Assembly (NCBI RefSeq): GCF_031844685.1
Contig: NZ_CP134605.1
Coordinates: 2,500,001-2,564,000, forward strand
Reading direction: 5' to 3'
Source of the DNA: Streptomyces sp. ITFR-21
GTDB taxonomy: Bacteria > Actinomycetota > Actinomycetes > Streptomycetales > Streptomycetaceae
Length of the DNA stretch: 64,000 nucleotides
The notes under the pieces are model-generated. The model was not told the origin of the DNA. It ran no database searches and saw only the letters and a program-made list of their open reading frames with translations. The translations under genes were made by a program, and so were the position numbers. Positions 1 to 8,734 of the stretch are shown here, piece after piece; the first letter of the stretch is position 1; each line of letters begins with the position of its first letter.

Positions 1-182
1 CCGAGCCGGTCGAGTATCCGGCGCACCGCGGCGGGGTCGTCGCCCTCCCGGCGCGCCCGCTCGATGTCGCCGCGCAGCCGCGCGACCAACCGCATCCGCT
101 GGGCGGCGGGCAGGGCGGTCTGCGCCAGGTCGCCGACCCGGCTCAAGTAGTCGAACACCAGTTGATCGCTCTCGACGCCCAC
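1..182 (-). CDS. Small HAAS-like protein, amino-terminal part only
   Basis: Sixty amino-terminal residues are visible; the gene runs off the left edge. It starts at a GTG (182-180) with an AAGGGGG ribosome site seven bases upstream. The segment DYLSRVGDLAQ followed by two charged helices looks like the helical HAAS/DUF1700-type signalling domains found at the start of small Streptomyces proteins. That is a resemblance from memory. It is read divergently from the helicase-associated gene at 304. Function unknown. Confidence 0.6.
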   Translation of the reverse strand, partial: MGVESDQLVFDYLSRVGDLAQTALPAAQRMRLVARLRGDIERARREGDDPAAVRRILDRL

Positions 183-290
183 CGCCAAGCCCCCTTCCGC
201 CGAGCCGTGTTGGCCTGCCCCGACGGTACCGGGCGGTCCCGGCGGCTGTCCTCATCAGGCGGTCGGGCTCGGATATTCGAGCGGTGCGGC

Positions 291-296
291 TAATGT
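291..296 (+). promoter_or_regulatory. Probable -10 box of a leaderless promoter
   Basis: TAATGT fits TANNNT and lies seven bases before ATG 304, the spacing expected if the transcript starts at the A of the start codon. No good -35 is visible. Confidence 0.4.
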
Positions 297-303
297 GGGA
301 CGG

Positions 304-2964
304 ATGAGGAGTGAAGGCGGCCCCACCGGCCCGCGCACCCTGGCGGAGGACCTGCGCGCCCGAGACGACGCGGCGCTGGCCCTCCTGCTGCGCGCCCGCC
401 CGGACCTCCTCACCCCCGTCCCCAACGACCTCACCCAGCTCGCCACCCGCGCGGCCACCCGCTCCTCGGTGCTGCGCACCCTGGACCACCTGGACACCTT
501 CACCCGGCAGGTGGCCGAGGCGCTGGCGGTCTCCCCCGACCCCTGCGGCTACGAGTCGCTGCGCGCGCTGATGACCGGGCATTCCGCGGCCGACGCGCCC
601 GCAGGAGCCCTAAGCGGCGCCGGTGGTCCGCAGGCCGCGGGCGGCGGCGCGATCCCGCCGCGGCCGCGTACCGGCGCGGGCCCGCGCCCCGCCGACGAGC
701 GGGCCGCGCGCAACCTCGCCGCGGCGGTCCTGCTGGGCGGGGAGCTGCTGGGTCCCGAGCTGGCGGCGGCCGTGGCCGCGGCGCTGCCCGGGGCCGTGGG
801 CCGGCTGCGGGAGCGGGGGCTGGTGTGGGGCGGGGAAGGGGAGCTGCGGCTGGTGCGGACCGCGCGGGACGTGCTCGCGCCGTCGGCGTCGGTGGCGTCG
901 GCGACCGGTCTGGGACCGTCCCTGGGAGAGGCGACCGCGGGCATGTCGCCGACGCGGCTGCAGGAGCTGCTGGCGGACGCCGGGCTGGCGGCGACCCACG
1001 ACCCGGTGAGCGCGCTGGCGGCGCTGAGCGGCCTGTTCGGGGACCGGGAGCGGCTGGGCGCGCTGCTCGGCGGGGCGCCTGAGGGGGTGCGGGGGGTGCT
1101 GGAGCGGCTGGTGTGGGGACCGCCGTACGGCGAGGTGCGGGACGCGACCGCGGCCGTACGCGCGGCGGACGCGGCGACCCCCGTGCAGTGGCTGCTGGCC
1201 CGGGGCCTGCTGCTGCCCGCGGGCCCGCACAACGTGGTGCTGCCCCGGGAGGCCGCGCTGGCCCTGCGGGGCGGGCGGGCGCACCGGGCACCGGAGCCGA
1301 CGCCGCCGGAGGTGGCGGCCGTCGCGCGCCCGGAGCGGACCGTGGACCCGACCGCCGCGGGCCAGGCGCTGACGGCGGTCCGTGTCGTCACCGAGCTGCT
1401 CACCGCCTGGCAGAGCGGCGGACCGGCGGTGCTGCGGGCCGGCGGCATCAGCGTCCGGGACCTGAAGAGGACCGCCGCCGCGCTGGACCTGCCCGAGCCC
1501 GAGACCGCCTTCTGGCTCGAACTGGCCTACGCCGCCGGGCTGATCGCCACCGATGGCGAGCTGGACGAGGTCTACGCCCCCACCCCCGCCGCCGACGACT
1601 GGCGGCAGCTGCCGGCCGCCCGGCAGTGGGCGGTGCTGGCCGCGGCCTGGCTGACCGCGTCCCGCACGCCCGGCCTGGTCGGCACCCGCGACCCCAAGAA
1701 CCGCGCGCTGTCCGCGCTGGGTCCCGACCTGGACCGCTCGCTGGCCCCGCAGGTCCGCCGCCGTACGCTGCGGCTGCTCGCCGACCTGCCGCCCGGCTCC
1801 GCCGCCGACCGGGCGTCCCTGCTGGCCCGGCTGCGCTGGGAGCGCCCGCTGCGCTCCGGCGCGGAGGCACTCCGCGCCGACCTGCTCGGGTGGACGCTGA
1901 ACGACGCGGAAGCCCTCGGCATCACCGGCCGCGGCGCCCTCGCCGCCCACGCCAGGGTCCTGATCGACGGCAGAGCCGTCGCGGGCGCGGGAAGCGGCAG
2001 CGGCAGGGACGCCGGCCGGAACGAGGACCGTACGGAGCTGGCCGCCGCCGTCCTCGCGCCGCTGCTGCCGGAACCGCTCGACCACGTCCTGCTCCAGGCC
2101 GACCTGACCGCGGTCGCCCCCGGCCCGCTCGTCGCGCCGCTCGCCGAGACCCTCGGCGTGCTCGCCGACATCGAGTCCAAGGGCGGCGCCACCGTCTACC
2201 GCTTCACCCCGGACTCGGTGCGCCGCGCCCTGGACGCGGGCCGGACCGCCGCCGAGCTCCAGGCGTTCCTGGCCGCCCACTCCCGTACGCCGGTGCCGCA
2301 GCCGCTCAGCTACCTCATCGACGACATGGCCCGCCGTCACGGCACCCTCCGGGTCGGTGTGGCGGCGGCGTACCTGCGCTGCGACGACGACGCGCTGCTC
2401 ACCGAGCTCCTCGCGGACCGCCGCGCGGCCGGCCTCGGCCTGCGCCGGCTGGCCCCGACCGTGCTGGCCGCCCAGACCGAGCCCGCCGCCCTGCTGGAGC
2501 GGCTGCGCGCGATGGGTCTGGCCCCGGCCGCCGAGTCCGCCGACGGCGAGGTCCTGATCAGCCGCCCCGACGCCCGCCGCACCCCGCCGCGCACCCCGCC
2601 CGTCCCTCTCGGGGAGGGTCCGCTGCCGCCGGACGACAACCTCCTCGGCGCCGCCGTCAAGGCCATCCGCGCCGGCGACCGCGCGGCCACCGCCGTACGC
2701 CGGGACGCCTCACCGGCCCCCAGCGGCGTCCCCCGGACCCCCACCGCCGACACCCTCGCCACCATGCAGGCCGCCACCCTCACCGGCGAGTCCCTCTGGA
2801 TCGGCTACGTCAACGCCGACGGCGCCGCCAGCCAGCGCGTGATCGCCCCGGTCCGCGTCGAGGGCGGCTACGTCACCGCCTACGACCACAACGCCGACGA
2901 GGTCCGCACCTTCGCCCTGCACCGCATCACCGGCGTCGCCACCCTCGCCGACGACCCGGCGTGA
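304..2964 (+). CDS. Helicase-associated protein (XPB/Ssl2-like amino-terminal-domain family)
   Basis: A protein of 886 residues, rich in Ala, Leu and Arg, with no Walker A or DEAD motif. It matches the actinobacterial family annotated as helicase C-terminal or XPB/Ssl2 N-terminal-domain protein, which is normally encoded next to the XPB helicase, as here (XPB ends at 3826 on the other strand). The last ~60 residues form a WYL-like strand-rich end (WIGYVNADG, YVTAYDHNADEV). I prefer ATG 304 to GTG 295, because a -10 box TAATGT (291-296) sits seven bases before it and implies a leaderless mRNA. The 3' end overlaps the VanZ-like gene by 38 bases, tail to tail. Probably a partner of XPB in repair; inferred from context. 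Confidence 0.8.
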   Translation: MRSEGGPTGPRTLAEDLRARDDAALALLLRARPDLLTPVPNDLTQLATRAATRSSVLRTLDHLDTFTRQVAEALAVSPDPCGYESLRALMTGHSAADAPAGALSGAGGPQAAGGGAIPPRPRTGAGPRPADERAARNLAAAVLLGGELLGPELAAAVAAALPGAVGRLRERGLVWGGEGELRLVRTARDVLAPSASVASATGLGPSLGEATAGMSPTRLQELLADAGLAATHDPVSALAALSGLFGDRERLGALLGGAPEGVRGVLERLVWGPPYGEVRDATAAVRAADAATPVQWLLARGLLLPAGPHNVVLPREAALALRGGRAHRAPEPTPPEVAAVARPERTVDPTAAGQALTAVRVVTELLTAWQSGGPAVLRAGGISVRDLKRTAAALDLPEPETAFWLELAYAAGLIATDGELDEVYAPTPAADDWRQLPAARQWAVLAAAWLTASRTPGLVGTRDPKNRALSALGPDLDRSLAPQVRRRTLRLLADLPPGSAADRASLLARLRWERPLRSGAEALRADLLGWTLNDAEALGITGRGALAAHARVLIDGRAVAGAGSGSGRDAGRNEDRTELAAAVLAPLLPEPLDHVLLQADLTAVAPGPLVAPLAETLGVLADIESKGGATVYRFTPDSVRRALDAGRTAAELQAFLAAHSRTPVPQPLSYLIDDMARRHGTLRVGVAAAYLRCDDDALLTELLADRRAAGLGLRRLAPTVLAAQTEPAALLERLRAMGLAPAAESADGEVLISRPDARRTPPRTPPVPLGEGPLPPDDNLLGAAVKAIRAGDRAATAVRRDASPAPSGVPRTPTADTLATMQAATLTGESLWIGYVNADGAASQRVIAPVRVEGGYVTAYDHNADEVRTFALHRITGVATLADDPA

Positions 2965-3745
2965 CGGGGGCCGGGGTCTCGGGTGTGGCGGGTGGGGTGC
3001 CGAAGCCCAGGTGGTGCCACCAGTGGGTGCGGCGGGGGTGGAGGGCGAGGCCGAGGCGGCGGCCGAGGAGGAGGTAGCCGAGGAGGGCGCCGAAGGTGTT
3101 GAGGATGACGTCGTCGATGTCGAAGGCGCGGCCCTCGACGATCGCGCCCTGGGCGGTCTCGACCACGACCATGACGAGGGCGGTGAGCAGGAGGACGCGG
3201 ATCAGGCCGCGGGCTTTGGGGAAGAGCACCGGCAGCAGGACGCCGAACGGAACGCCGAGGACGATATTGCCGCCGATCTGCTTGACGGTGTCGCGCAGGG
3301 CGGGCTGGTCGAGGTAGGCGCGGATGGAGGCGCCGGGCCTGAGGTTGGTGTGGATCAGCTTGACCGAGGCCGGGGAGGGCACCAGCGTCACCTTGGCGAG
3401 GGCGACGGCGAAGGCCACCATGCCGACGATGGCGACGGCCATGACGGCCGTCCGGGCCAGGGTCGAGCCGAGCGAGCGGCGCTGGAGGACCGGGCGCCGC
3501 GGCTCCGGGGCGGTGGCGGGGACGACGGGGGCCGCCTTGGGCGGCCGGGCCCTGCGGGTCGGCGCCTTAGGGGTGCGGGTCCCGGGGGCCGCCGTCGCCT
3601 CGGGCGCGGAAACGGGACGCCTCTTGCCGGTCAGCGCCTTGGGCAGCCGGCTTCTGGGCGCCGCGTCCTCCGCCGCGGGCACAGGCTCCCGCTTGGGCTC
3701 CGGTTTTCTCGATGTGACGCGCAGCAGCGTGTCCCGGACGGCCAT
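2927..3745 (-). CDS. VanZ-family membrane protein
   Basis: 272 residues. Residues 1-90 are a basic, Pro/Ala-rich cytoplasmic tail. A membrane helix at about 95-120 is followed by an extracytoplasmic stretch and three helices typical of VanZ-like domains (GGNIVLGVPFGVLLPVLF; VVVETAQG; DIDDVILNTFGALLGYLL). The E-T-Q and D-N motifs between helices are the family signature. VanZ homologues are associated with teicoplanin resistance in enterococci; in Streptomyces the role is unknown. It starts at ATG 3745, and its 3' end overlaps the helicase-associated gene. Confidence 0.85.
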   Translation of the reverse strand: MAVRDTLLRVTSRKPEPKREPVPAAEDAAPRSRLPKALTGKRRPVSAPEATAAPGTRTPKAPTRRARPPKAAPVVPATAPEPRRPVLQRRSLGSTLARTAVMAVAIVGMVAFAVALAKVTLVPSPASVKLIHTNLRPGASIRAYLDQPALRDTVKQIGGNIVLGVPFGVLLPVLFPKARGLIRVLLLTALVMVVVETAQGAIVEGRAFDIDDVILNTFGALLGYLLLGRRLGLALHPRRTHWWHHLGFGTPPATPETPAPVTPGRRRGWRRR

Positions 3746-3825
3746 GAACCGTACCCCCCTCGGTAGGCACCCTTTGTGGCCGGGCGCCTACCCCGCGGTG
3801 GTGGCTTTACGCGCCCCGCCCGCCG

Positions 3826-5478
3826 TCAGCTGTCCTCCCCCGCGCCGGTCAGCAGGTCGTCCGCGTCCACGATCCGGTAGGCGTACCCCTGTTCGGCCAG
3901 GAAGCGCTGCCGGTGAGCGGCGAAGTCCTGGTCGATGGTGTCGCGGGCGACCACCGAGTAGAAGCGCGCCTCGTGGCCGTCGGCCTTCGGCCGCAGCACG
4001 CGCCCCAGCCGCTGGGCCTCCTCCTGCCGGGACCCGAACGTGCCGGACACCTGGATGGCGACCGTCGCCTCGGGCAGGTCGATGGAGAAGTTGGCCACCT
4101 TGGAGACCACCAGCACCGAGATCTCCCCCTGCCGGAAGGACTCGAAGAGCTTTTCCCGCTGCGCGTTGGACGTCTCCCCCTTGATGACGGGTACGCCCAG
4201 GTGCTCGCCCAGCTCGTCCAGCTGGTCGATGTACTGCCCGATGACCAGCGTCTGCTGCCCCGCGTGCTTGGCGACCAGCGCCTCCGTCACCTTCCGCTTG
4301 GTCGCGGTGGTGGCGCAGTACCGGTACTTCTCCTCGGCCTCGGCGGTGGCGTACGCGAGCCGCTCGGTGTCGGTCAGGTTGACCCGCACCTCGACGCAGT
4401 CGGCGGGCGCGATGTAGCCCTGCGCCTCGATCTCCTTCCACGGCGCGTCGAACCGCTTGGGCCCGATCAGCGAGAAGACGTCCGACTCGCGCCCGTCCTC
4501 CCGTACCAGCGTCGCGGTCAGCCCGAGCCGCCGCCGCGCCTGGAGGTCGGCGGTGAACTTGAAGACGGGCGCCGGCAGCAGGTGCACCTCGTCGTAGACG
4601 ATCAGGCCCCAGTCCCGGGAGTCGAACAGCTCCAGGTGCGGATAGACGCCCTTCCGCTTGGTGGTCAGCACCTGGTACGTCGCGATGGTGACCGGCCGGA
4701 TCTCCTTGCGGGTGCCGCTGTACTCGCCGATCTCGTCCTCGGTCAGCGAGGTGCGCCGGACCAGCTCGTGCTTCCACTGCCGGGCGGAGACCGTGTTCGT
4801 CACCAGGATCAACGTGGTCGCCTTGGCCTGTGCCATCGCGCCGGCGCCGACCAGCGTCTTGCCCGCCCCGCAGGGCAGCACGACCACGCCGGAGCCGCCG
4901 TGCCAGAAGTTCTCCACCGCCTGCCGCTGGTACGGCCGCAGGCTCCACTCCGACTCGTCCAGCTCGATCGGGTGCGCCTCACCGTCGACGTAGCCCGCGA
5001 AGTCCTCGGCGGGCCAGCCCAGCTTGAGCAGGGCCTGCTTGATCTGGCCGCGCTCGGAGGGGTGCACCAGCACGGTGTCCTCGTCGATCCGGGCGCCCAC
5101 CAGCGGCTGGATCCGCTTGGAGCGCAGGATCTCCTCCAGTACCGGCCGGTCGGTGCTGGTCAGCACCAGCCCGTGCGCGGGGTCCTTGGCGAGCCGCAGC
5201 CGCCCGTAGCGGTCCATGGTCTCGGCCACGTCCACCAGCAGCGCGTGCGGCACCGGGTAGCGGGAGTACTCCATCAGCGCGTCCACCACCTGCTCGGCGT
5301 CGTGGCCGGCCGCGCGGGCGTTCCACAGGCCGAGCGGGGTCAGCCGGTAGGTGTGGATGTGCTCCGGGGCGCGCTCCAGCTCGGCGAAAGGGGCGATGGC
5401 ACGACGGCAGGCGTCGGCCTGCTCGTGGTCGACCTCCAGCAGAAGGGTCTTGTCGCTCTGGACGATCAGACAGGACAC
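3826..5478 (-). CDS. XPB/Rad25-type DNA repair helicase
   Basis: An SF2 helicase of 550 residues. The amino-terminal ~170 residues are the XPB damage-recognition-like region. The helicase core shows Walker A PCGAGKT (202-208), DEVH (296-299), motif III TAT (321-323) and motif VI QEEAQRLGRVLRPK near 500. I chose GTG 5478 because GGAGGT sits a few bases upstream and the protein then begins SCLIVQSDKTLLLEVDH, like other actinobacterial XPBs; longer upstream starts lack this support. Bacterial XPB is an ATP-dependent 3'-5' helicase thought to act in nucleotide excision repair. It lies close to the helicase-associated protein at 304-2964, its usual companion. Confidence 0.95.
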   Translation of the reverse strand: MSCLIVQSDKTLLLEVDHEQADACRRAIAPFAELERAPEHIHTYRLTPLGLWNARAAGHDAEQVVDALMEYSRYPVPHALLVDVAETMDRYGRLRLAKDPAHGLVLTSTDRPVLEEILRSKRIQPLVGARIDEDTVLVHPSERGQIKQALLKLGWPAEDFAGYVDGEAHPIELDESEWSLRPYQRQAVENFWHGGSGVVVLPCGAGKTLVGAGAMAQAKATTLILVTNTVSARQWKHELVRRTSLTEDEIGEYSGTRKEIRPVTIATYQVLTTKRKGVYPHLELFDSRDWGLIVYDEVHLLPAPVFKFTADLQARRRLGLTATLVREDGRESDVFSLIGPKRFDAPWKEIEAQGYIAPADCVEVRVNLTDTERLAYATAEAEEKYRYCATTATKRKVTEALVAKHAGQQTLVIGQYIDQLDELGEHLGVPVIKGETSNAQREKLFESFRQGEISVLVVSKVANFSIDLPEATVAIQVSGTFGSRQEEAQRLGRVLRPKADGHEARFYSVVARDTIDQDFAAHRQRFLAEQGYAYRIVDADDLLTGAGEDS

Positions 5479-5761
5479 GCATGACCTCCGCGGTCGGGAC
5501 GCACGTTGGGGAGCGTTCCGGGGAGCGGCGCGGGGCCGGTCCGGGGAGCGTTCACGGGGAACAGAGAATTGTACGTCGGATGGCGGACGCGGCCGGGTGG
5601 CCGAGGTCACGTCACGGGAAGCCGGATTCACCCTTCCGCCGCACACCATCACCCGTCCGGCGGCCAACCCACCGGCCCCGGTATGGCCATTCGTGCGAAT
5701 CTACGGCGTCACCTTTCGTGGCATATAGACCGATGAGTCGTATTTGATGTCTTATGCCCCC

Positions 5762-6988
5762 ATGAATTCCCAGCAGACGCACCCTCCCGCCCCGCCGCGC
5801 GAGCGGAGGACGTTCCGCGCCCTCGCGGCGTCCACGGCAGTCGTCGGCGCGGCCGTTATGGCCTCCGCCGGCCTGCTGTTCTCCGGCTCCGCGGCCGGCG
5901 CCACGCCGGACGGCGGCCCGGCCGGCGCGTTCACGCGCAGCGATACCGGCGAGCGCGGGCACGGCATCGACCAGTCGGCGTCCGAAGCCGACGCCTCCGC
6001 CCAGGCCGCCGCCGACATCGCCGACTTCGGCGAGGCCGGGCAGTCCGGCCAGCCGGACCAGTCCGCCCCGTCCGCCCCGTCCGCGACCGCAGCCCACGAC
6101 GACGACCACACCCAGCCGAACCACCAGGCGCTCACCCAGGCCGTCGGCCACAACCGGCCCGCGTCCGCCGCCGAACAGCCCGCCTCCGCGGACGAGGACC
6201 AGTCGGCGGCTCTGGGCCAGGACCAGTCCGCGTCCTCCTCCTCTGCCTCGTCCTCCGACGAGAGCCAGTCCGAGACCGCCGACGACGACCAGGCCCAGGC
6301 ACCGGACCGGGCCGAGGACGAAGGCCAGGGCCCGGCCGCGGGCCATGAACCGTGGCACACCTCCGGCTTCGGCTCCGGCTTCGGCTCCGACTTCGGCTCT
6401 GCTTCCGGCTTCGGCCCAGGTTCCGGCTTCGGTCCGGGATTCGGCTTCGGTCCGGGATTCGGCGCCGGCTCCGACCTCGGCCCCGACGAGTCCGCGTCCC
6501 CCGACGCCGACCAGCCGGCGGTCCCGGAGCAGGGCGAGGACGAGCCGGCGGCCTACGGCGACGCCCCGTCCACCGCTCCCGGCTACGGCGACGACCAGTC
6601 GCCCGCTCCGGGCTACGGCGAGTCCTCGGAACCCGCCGGCCACGGCAAACCCGGGCCCCGCCCCTCCGCCCCCGCGGAGGATGACGACAGCGGCTGGTGG
6701 GAAGGCGGCACCGGCGGTCCGGGCGAGGAGACCACCAGTTGCCCGCCGACCAAACCGCCGCACACCCCACCGACCACGCCGACCCCGCCGACCCCGCCGA
6801 CCACGCCCCCGTACACTCCCCCCACCCACCCGCCGCACCATCCGCCGGCCCACCCCCCGCACACCCCGCCGTCGCTGCCGCACACCGGCTCCGACGGCAT
6901 GGGATGGATGGGGCTGGCCGCCGCGGGCGTGCTCGGCACCGGCGGCGCCCTGGTGGTGTTCAGCCGCCGCCGCGGCCGGCACGCCTAA
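5762..6988 (+). CDS. LPXTG-type wall-anchored surface protein with low-complexity stalk
   Basis: 408 residues from ATG 5762 (an in-frame ATG at 5747 is possible). A signal peptide (RTFRALAASTAVVGAAVMA...) is followed by Ala/Asp/Gln/Ser-rich repeats, a Gly-Phe run near 200-240 (SGFGSGFGSDFG) and a Pro/Thr/His-rich wall-spanning stretch. The end is a classic sorting signal: LPHTG at 372-376, a hydrophobic helix and a basic tail SRRRGRHA. Streptomyces class E sortases usually prefer LAXTG, so the proline here suggests a different sortase or relaxed recognition. No enzymatic domain is visible; probably a surface or adhesive polymer-like protein. Confidence 0.85.
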   Translation: MNSQQTHPPAPPRERRTFRALAASTAVVGAAVMASAGLLFSGSAAGATPDGGPAGAFTRSDTGERGHGIDQSASEADASAQAAADIADFGEAGQSGQPDQSAPSAPSATAAHDDDHTQPNHQALTQAVGHNRPASAAEQPASADEDQSAALGQDQSASSSSASSSDESQSETADDDQAQAPDRAEDEGQGPAAGHEPWHTSGFGSGFGSDFGSASGFGPGSGFGPGFGFGPGFGAGSDLGPDESASPDADQPAVPEQGEDEPAAYGDAPSTAPGYGDDQSPAPGYGESSEPAGHGKPGPRPSAPAEDDDSGWWEGGTGGPGEETTSCPPTKPPHTPPTTPTPPTPPTTPPYTPPTHPPHHPPAHPPHTPPSLPHTGSDGMGWMGLAAAGVLGTGGALVVFSRRRGRHA

Positions 6989-7143
6989 GGGCTGTCGTTT
7001 GGATCTCCGGGAAGGAGCAGGGTCCGGCGCGTTGCGGCCGCACGGCCGAGGCGGAAGGCGACGCGGTGTGCCGCCGACCGACGAGAGCACGGCAGACGCG
7101 CGGGCCGGTCCCCGCGACACCGCGGGGACCCGAAGGACAGGAG
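6989..7143. mobile_element. Degenerate MITE-like interspersed repeat
   Basis: Immediately after the stop of the LPHTG gene begins GGGCTGTCGTTTGGATC (6989-7005), which I remember as a very common interspersed end sequence in Streptomyces. The element would finish near 7127-7143 with a decayed inverted copy (GACCCGAAGGACAGG; about 11 of 17 positions match). Its interior (about 7020-7125) closely resembles 42869-42990 in this window, including GGTGTGCCG, CACGGCAG and CCCGCGAC in the same order. It has no coding capacity of its own, so it would depend on a transposase elsewhere. Confidence 0.5.
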
Positions 7144-7185
7144 GCGCGAGCCGGCCGGTAACCGGCGGACCGCCGCCATAGCGAG

Positions 7186-7227
7186 AACCGGCCGCCGCCG
7201 GGAGGAGACTCCTGGTGGCGGCCGGTT
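7186..7227. terminator. Bidirectional hairpin terminator
   Basis: Arms AACCGGCCGCCGCC (7186-7199) and GGTGGCGGCCGGTT (7214-7227) pair over 14 bases with one G-U, and the loop holds a further AGGAG/CTCCT pairing. It lies between the convergent genes ending at 6988 and 7355. There is no T-run, which is usual for Streptomyces. Confidence 0.65.
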
Positions 7228-7354
7228 TCCGTGTGCGTGCCCGGCCCCGGGGGCCCGCCCAGCCCCGGACCTCGCCGCGCCCCGGAGGCGGACCGCCCCG
7301 ACCCGGGCACCGCGGACCCCGACCCCCGGCCTCTCCGCGGCGCCCGCCTCCGCC

Positions 7355-7825
7355 TCAGCTCGCCGCCGGCAGGTTCACGTAGATCAGCAGCGGGGCCAGC
7401 GCGAGCAGCGGTACGGCGGCAGCGGCGGCGTACCGCTGCGCCCGGTGCCGGCGGCGCCGGGGCAGCGCCCAGGCCAGAGCCAGCGCGACGAAGGAGAGGC
7501 CGAGCACGCAGGGGGCCAGCAGCAGCGCGGTGTACAGGGCGTGGCAGCCGTCCGCGGTGCAGGAGTCGGTGGCCATCGGGGAGATCAGCACCGCCGCGGA
7601 GCTGATCAGCATCAGCGGGACGCCGAGAACGCTGGCGGCGAGCGGTGCCAGGTAGGCGTGCGGGTCACGGTCGGGGTCGGCCGGGCGCGGCGGGAGGTAC
7701 GGGCCGAAGGCGCCATAGGCGTACGGATACGGATACGGGTACGGGTCCGGTCCGCCGTGCCGCCACTCGTGCGGCGCGGGCGGCTCGTCCGGGAAGGGGG
7801 CGGAGGACGGTGCGGGCGGCGTCAT
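7355..7825 (-). CDS. Small membrane protein with Tyr-Pro-rich amino end
   Basis: 156 residues. Residues 1-55 are cytoplasmic-looking and Pro/Tyr-rich (PYPYPYPYAYGAFGPYLPP). Three hydrophobic helices follow at about 58-82, 95-120 and 130-152, with a basic loop PRRRRHR before the last. Two cysteines (SCTADGCHAL) lie in the loop between helices 1 and 2. No family recognised; similar short proline-rich membrane proteins are common in actinomycetes. Starts at ATG 7825. Confidence 0.6.
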   Translation of the reverse strand: MTPPAPSSAPFPDEPPAPHEWRHGGPDPYPYPYPYAYGAFGPYLPPRPADPDRDPHAYLAPLAASVLGVPLMLISSAAVLISPMATDSCTADGCHALYTALLLAPCVLGLSFVALALAWALPRRRRHRAQRYAAAAAVPLLALAPLLIYVNLPAAS

Positions 7826-7873
7826 GCCCCCATTGCACGGCCGGGGGCGGCCCGCGCGGATCCGCCGCCGTAC

Positions 7874-8068
7874 TCACATCGGGTGACGCGACGTACTCAG
7901 GACCTCCTCACCGTCGCTGCCGAGGACGACCACCTCGACGGCGCTGGCGGCGTAGACCCGCACGGCGCGCAGCGCGCTGCCGAGGCGGTGCCGGGGATGG
8001 GCGGGGCAGACGCCGAGGGCGGTGCCGCCGTGGACGGCGCGACCTGGGGAAAGCGTGGTGGAGGCCAT
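7874..8068 (-). CDS. Short conserved-looking protein of unknown function
   Basis: 64 residues from ATG 8068, with GGAGAC just upstream. The composition is protein-like (MASTTLSPGRAVHGG; HPRHRLGSALRAVRVYAAS; VVVLGSDGEEVL), and it resembles small Streptomyces proteins beginning TTLSPGRATH that I recall but cannot name. It has no membrane segment and no cysteine pair. Reading frames extending far upstream through 10.3 kb on this strand are shadows of the HelD-family gene. Confidence 0.45.
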   Translation of the reverse strand: MASTTLSPGRAVHGGTALGVCPAHPRHRLGSALRAVRVYAASAVEVVVLGSDGEEVLSTSRHPM

Positions 8069-8734
8069 GTCTCCACGGTAGGCGGCCGGCACCAGGAAAG
8101 CGTCGGCCCACGGATGTAGATCCCACCCCGCGCGTCGGCCTCCGGACGGCTCCGGCCCCTGAGCCGCGTCCGGGTTCGGCCCCGGCCCGGAGTAGGGGTC
8201 GGGGGTCCGGCCCGGGTCCCGAGTCCGGGTCCCGTCCGGAGGCCGTGTTCGGGGTCGTGGCCCGGTGGGTCGTGGCCCGGTGGGTCGTGGCCCGGTGGGT
8301 CGTGGCCCGGTGGGTCGTGGCCCGGGGGGTCGTGGCCCGGGGGGCGCGGCCCGGGGGGCGCGGCCCCGGACGCCGCGGTCCGCCGCGATCCGCCGGAAAA
8401 CGGCGGTCCGCCGCGGTCCGCCGGAAAACCGTTGAGCACCGGTCCGCGCGGGCGCGTATGATCGCCGGTCTTGCCGCCTCCCCGACTCCTGGACGGGAGT
8501 GCCGCCGTCCGGACGGAAACCGGACGGCCCTTCGTGACACCGCCTCGCGCGTCCGCGGGACGCCCGCGCGTGTCCGGCTGCGTCCGGGCACGTGCCGGCC
8601 GGCTCCGCGCCCGCTCCTCGCGGCGCCGGCACCGCGCCCGGAACCGTACCCGTGCGCCCCCGCACCCGTCCGCCCGCGCCGGGGCCGGTCGTCACGGACC
8701 GCACCGCACCGCAGACCGAACCGGAGGCAACGCC
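8069..8734. repeat. Gene-free 666-base spacer with a 15-base tandem repeat
   Basis: From 8255 to about 8366 a 15-base unit (TCGTGGCCCGGTGGG) is repeated about seven times, the last copies drifting to GGGGGG and CGCGG. Just downstream, CCGCCGGAAAAC occurs twice (about 8390-8430). The unit length is five codons, so shadow frames stay open across it. I see no gene; it must contain the promoters for the divergent genes at 8068 and 8735, but I cannot place them. Confidence 0.75.

Noticed and set aside
8255-8366. A CRISPR array or protein-coding Pro-Thr-Gly repeat
   Set aside because: Units are directly adjacent without spacers, so not CRISPR. The open frames across it have no start with a ribosome site and no conserved ends.
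8430-8734. A rifamycin-associated element upstream of the HelD-family gene
   Set aside because: No inverted GGGGCTTGC-type repeat could be found in the 300 bases before the start.
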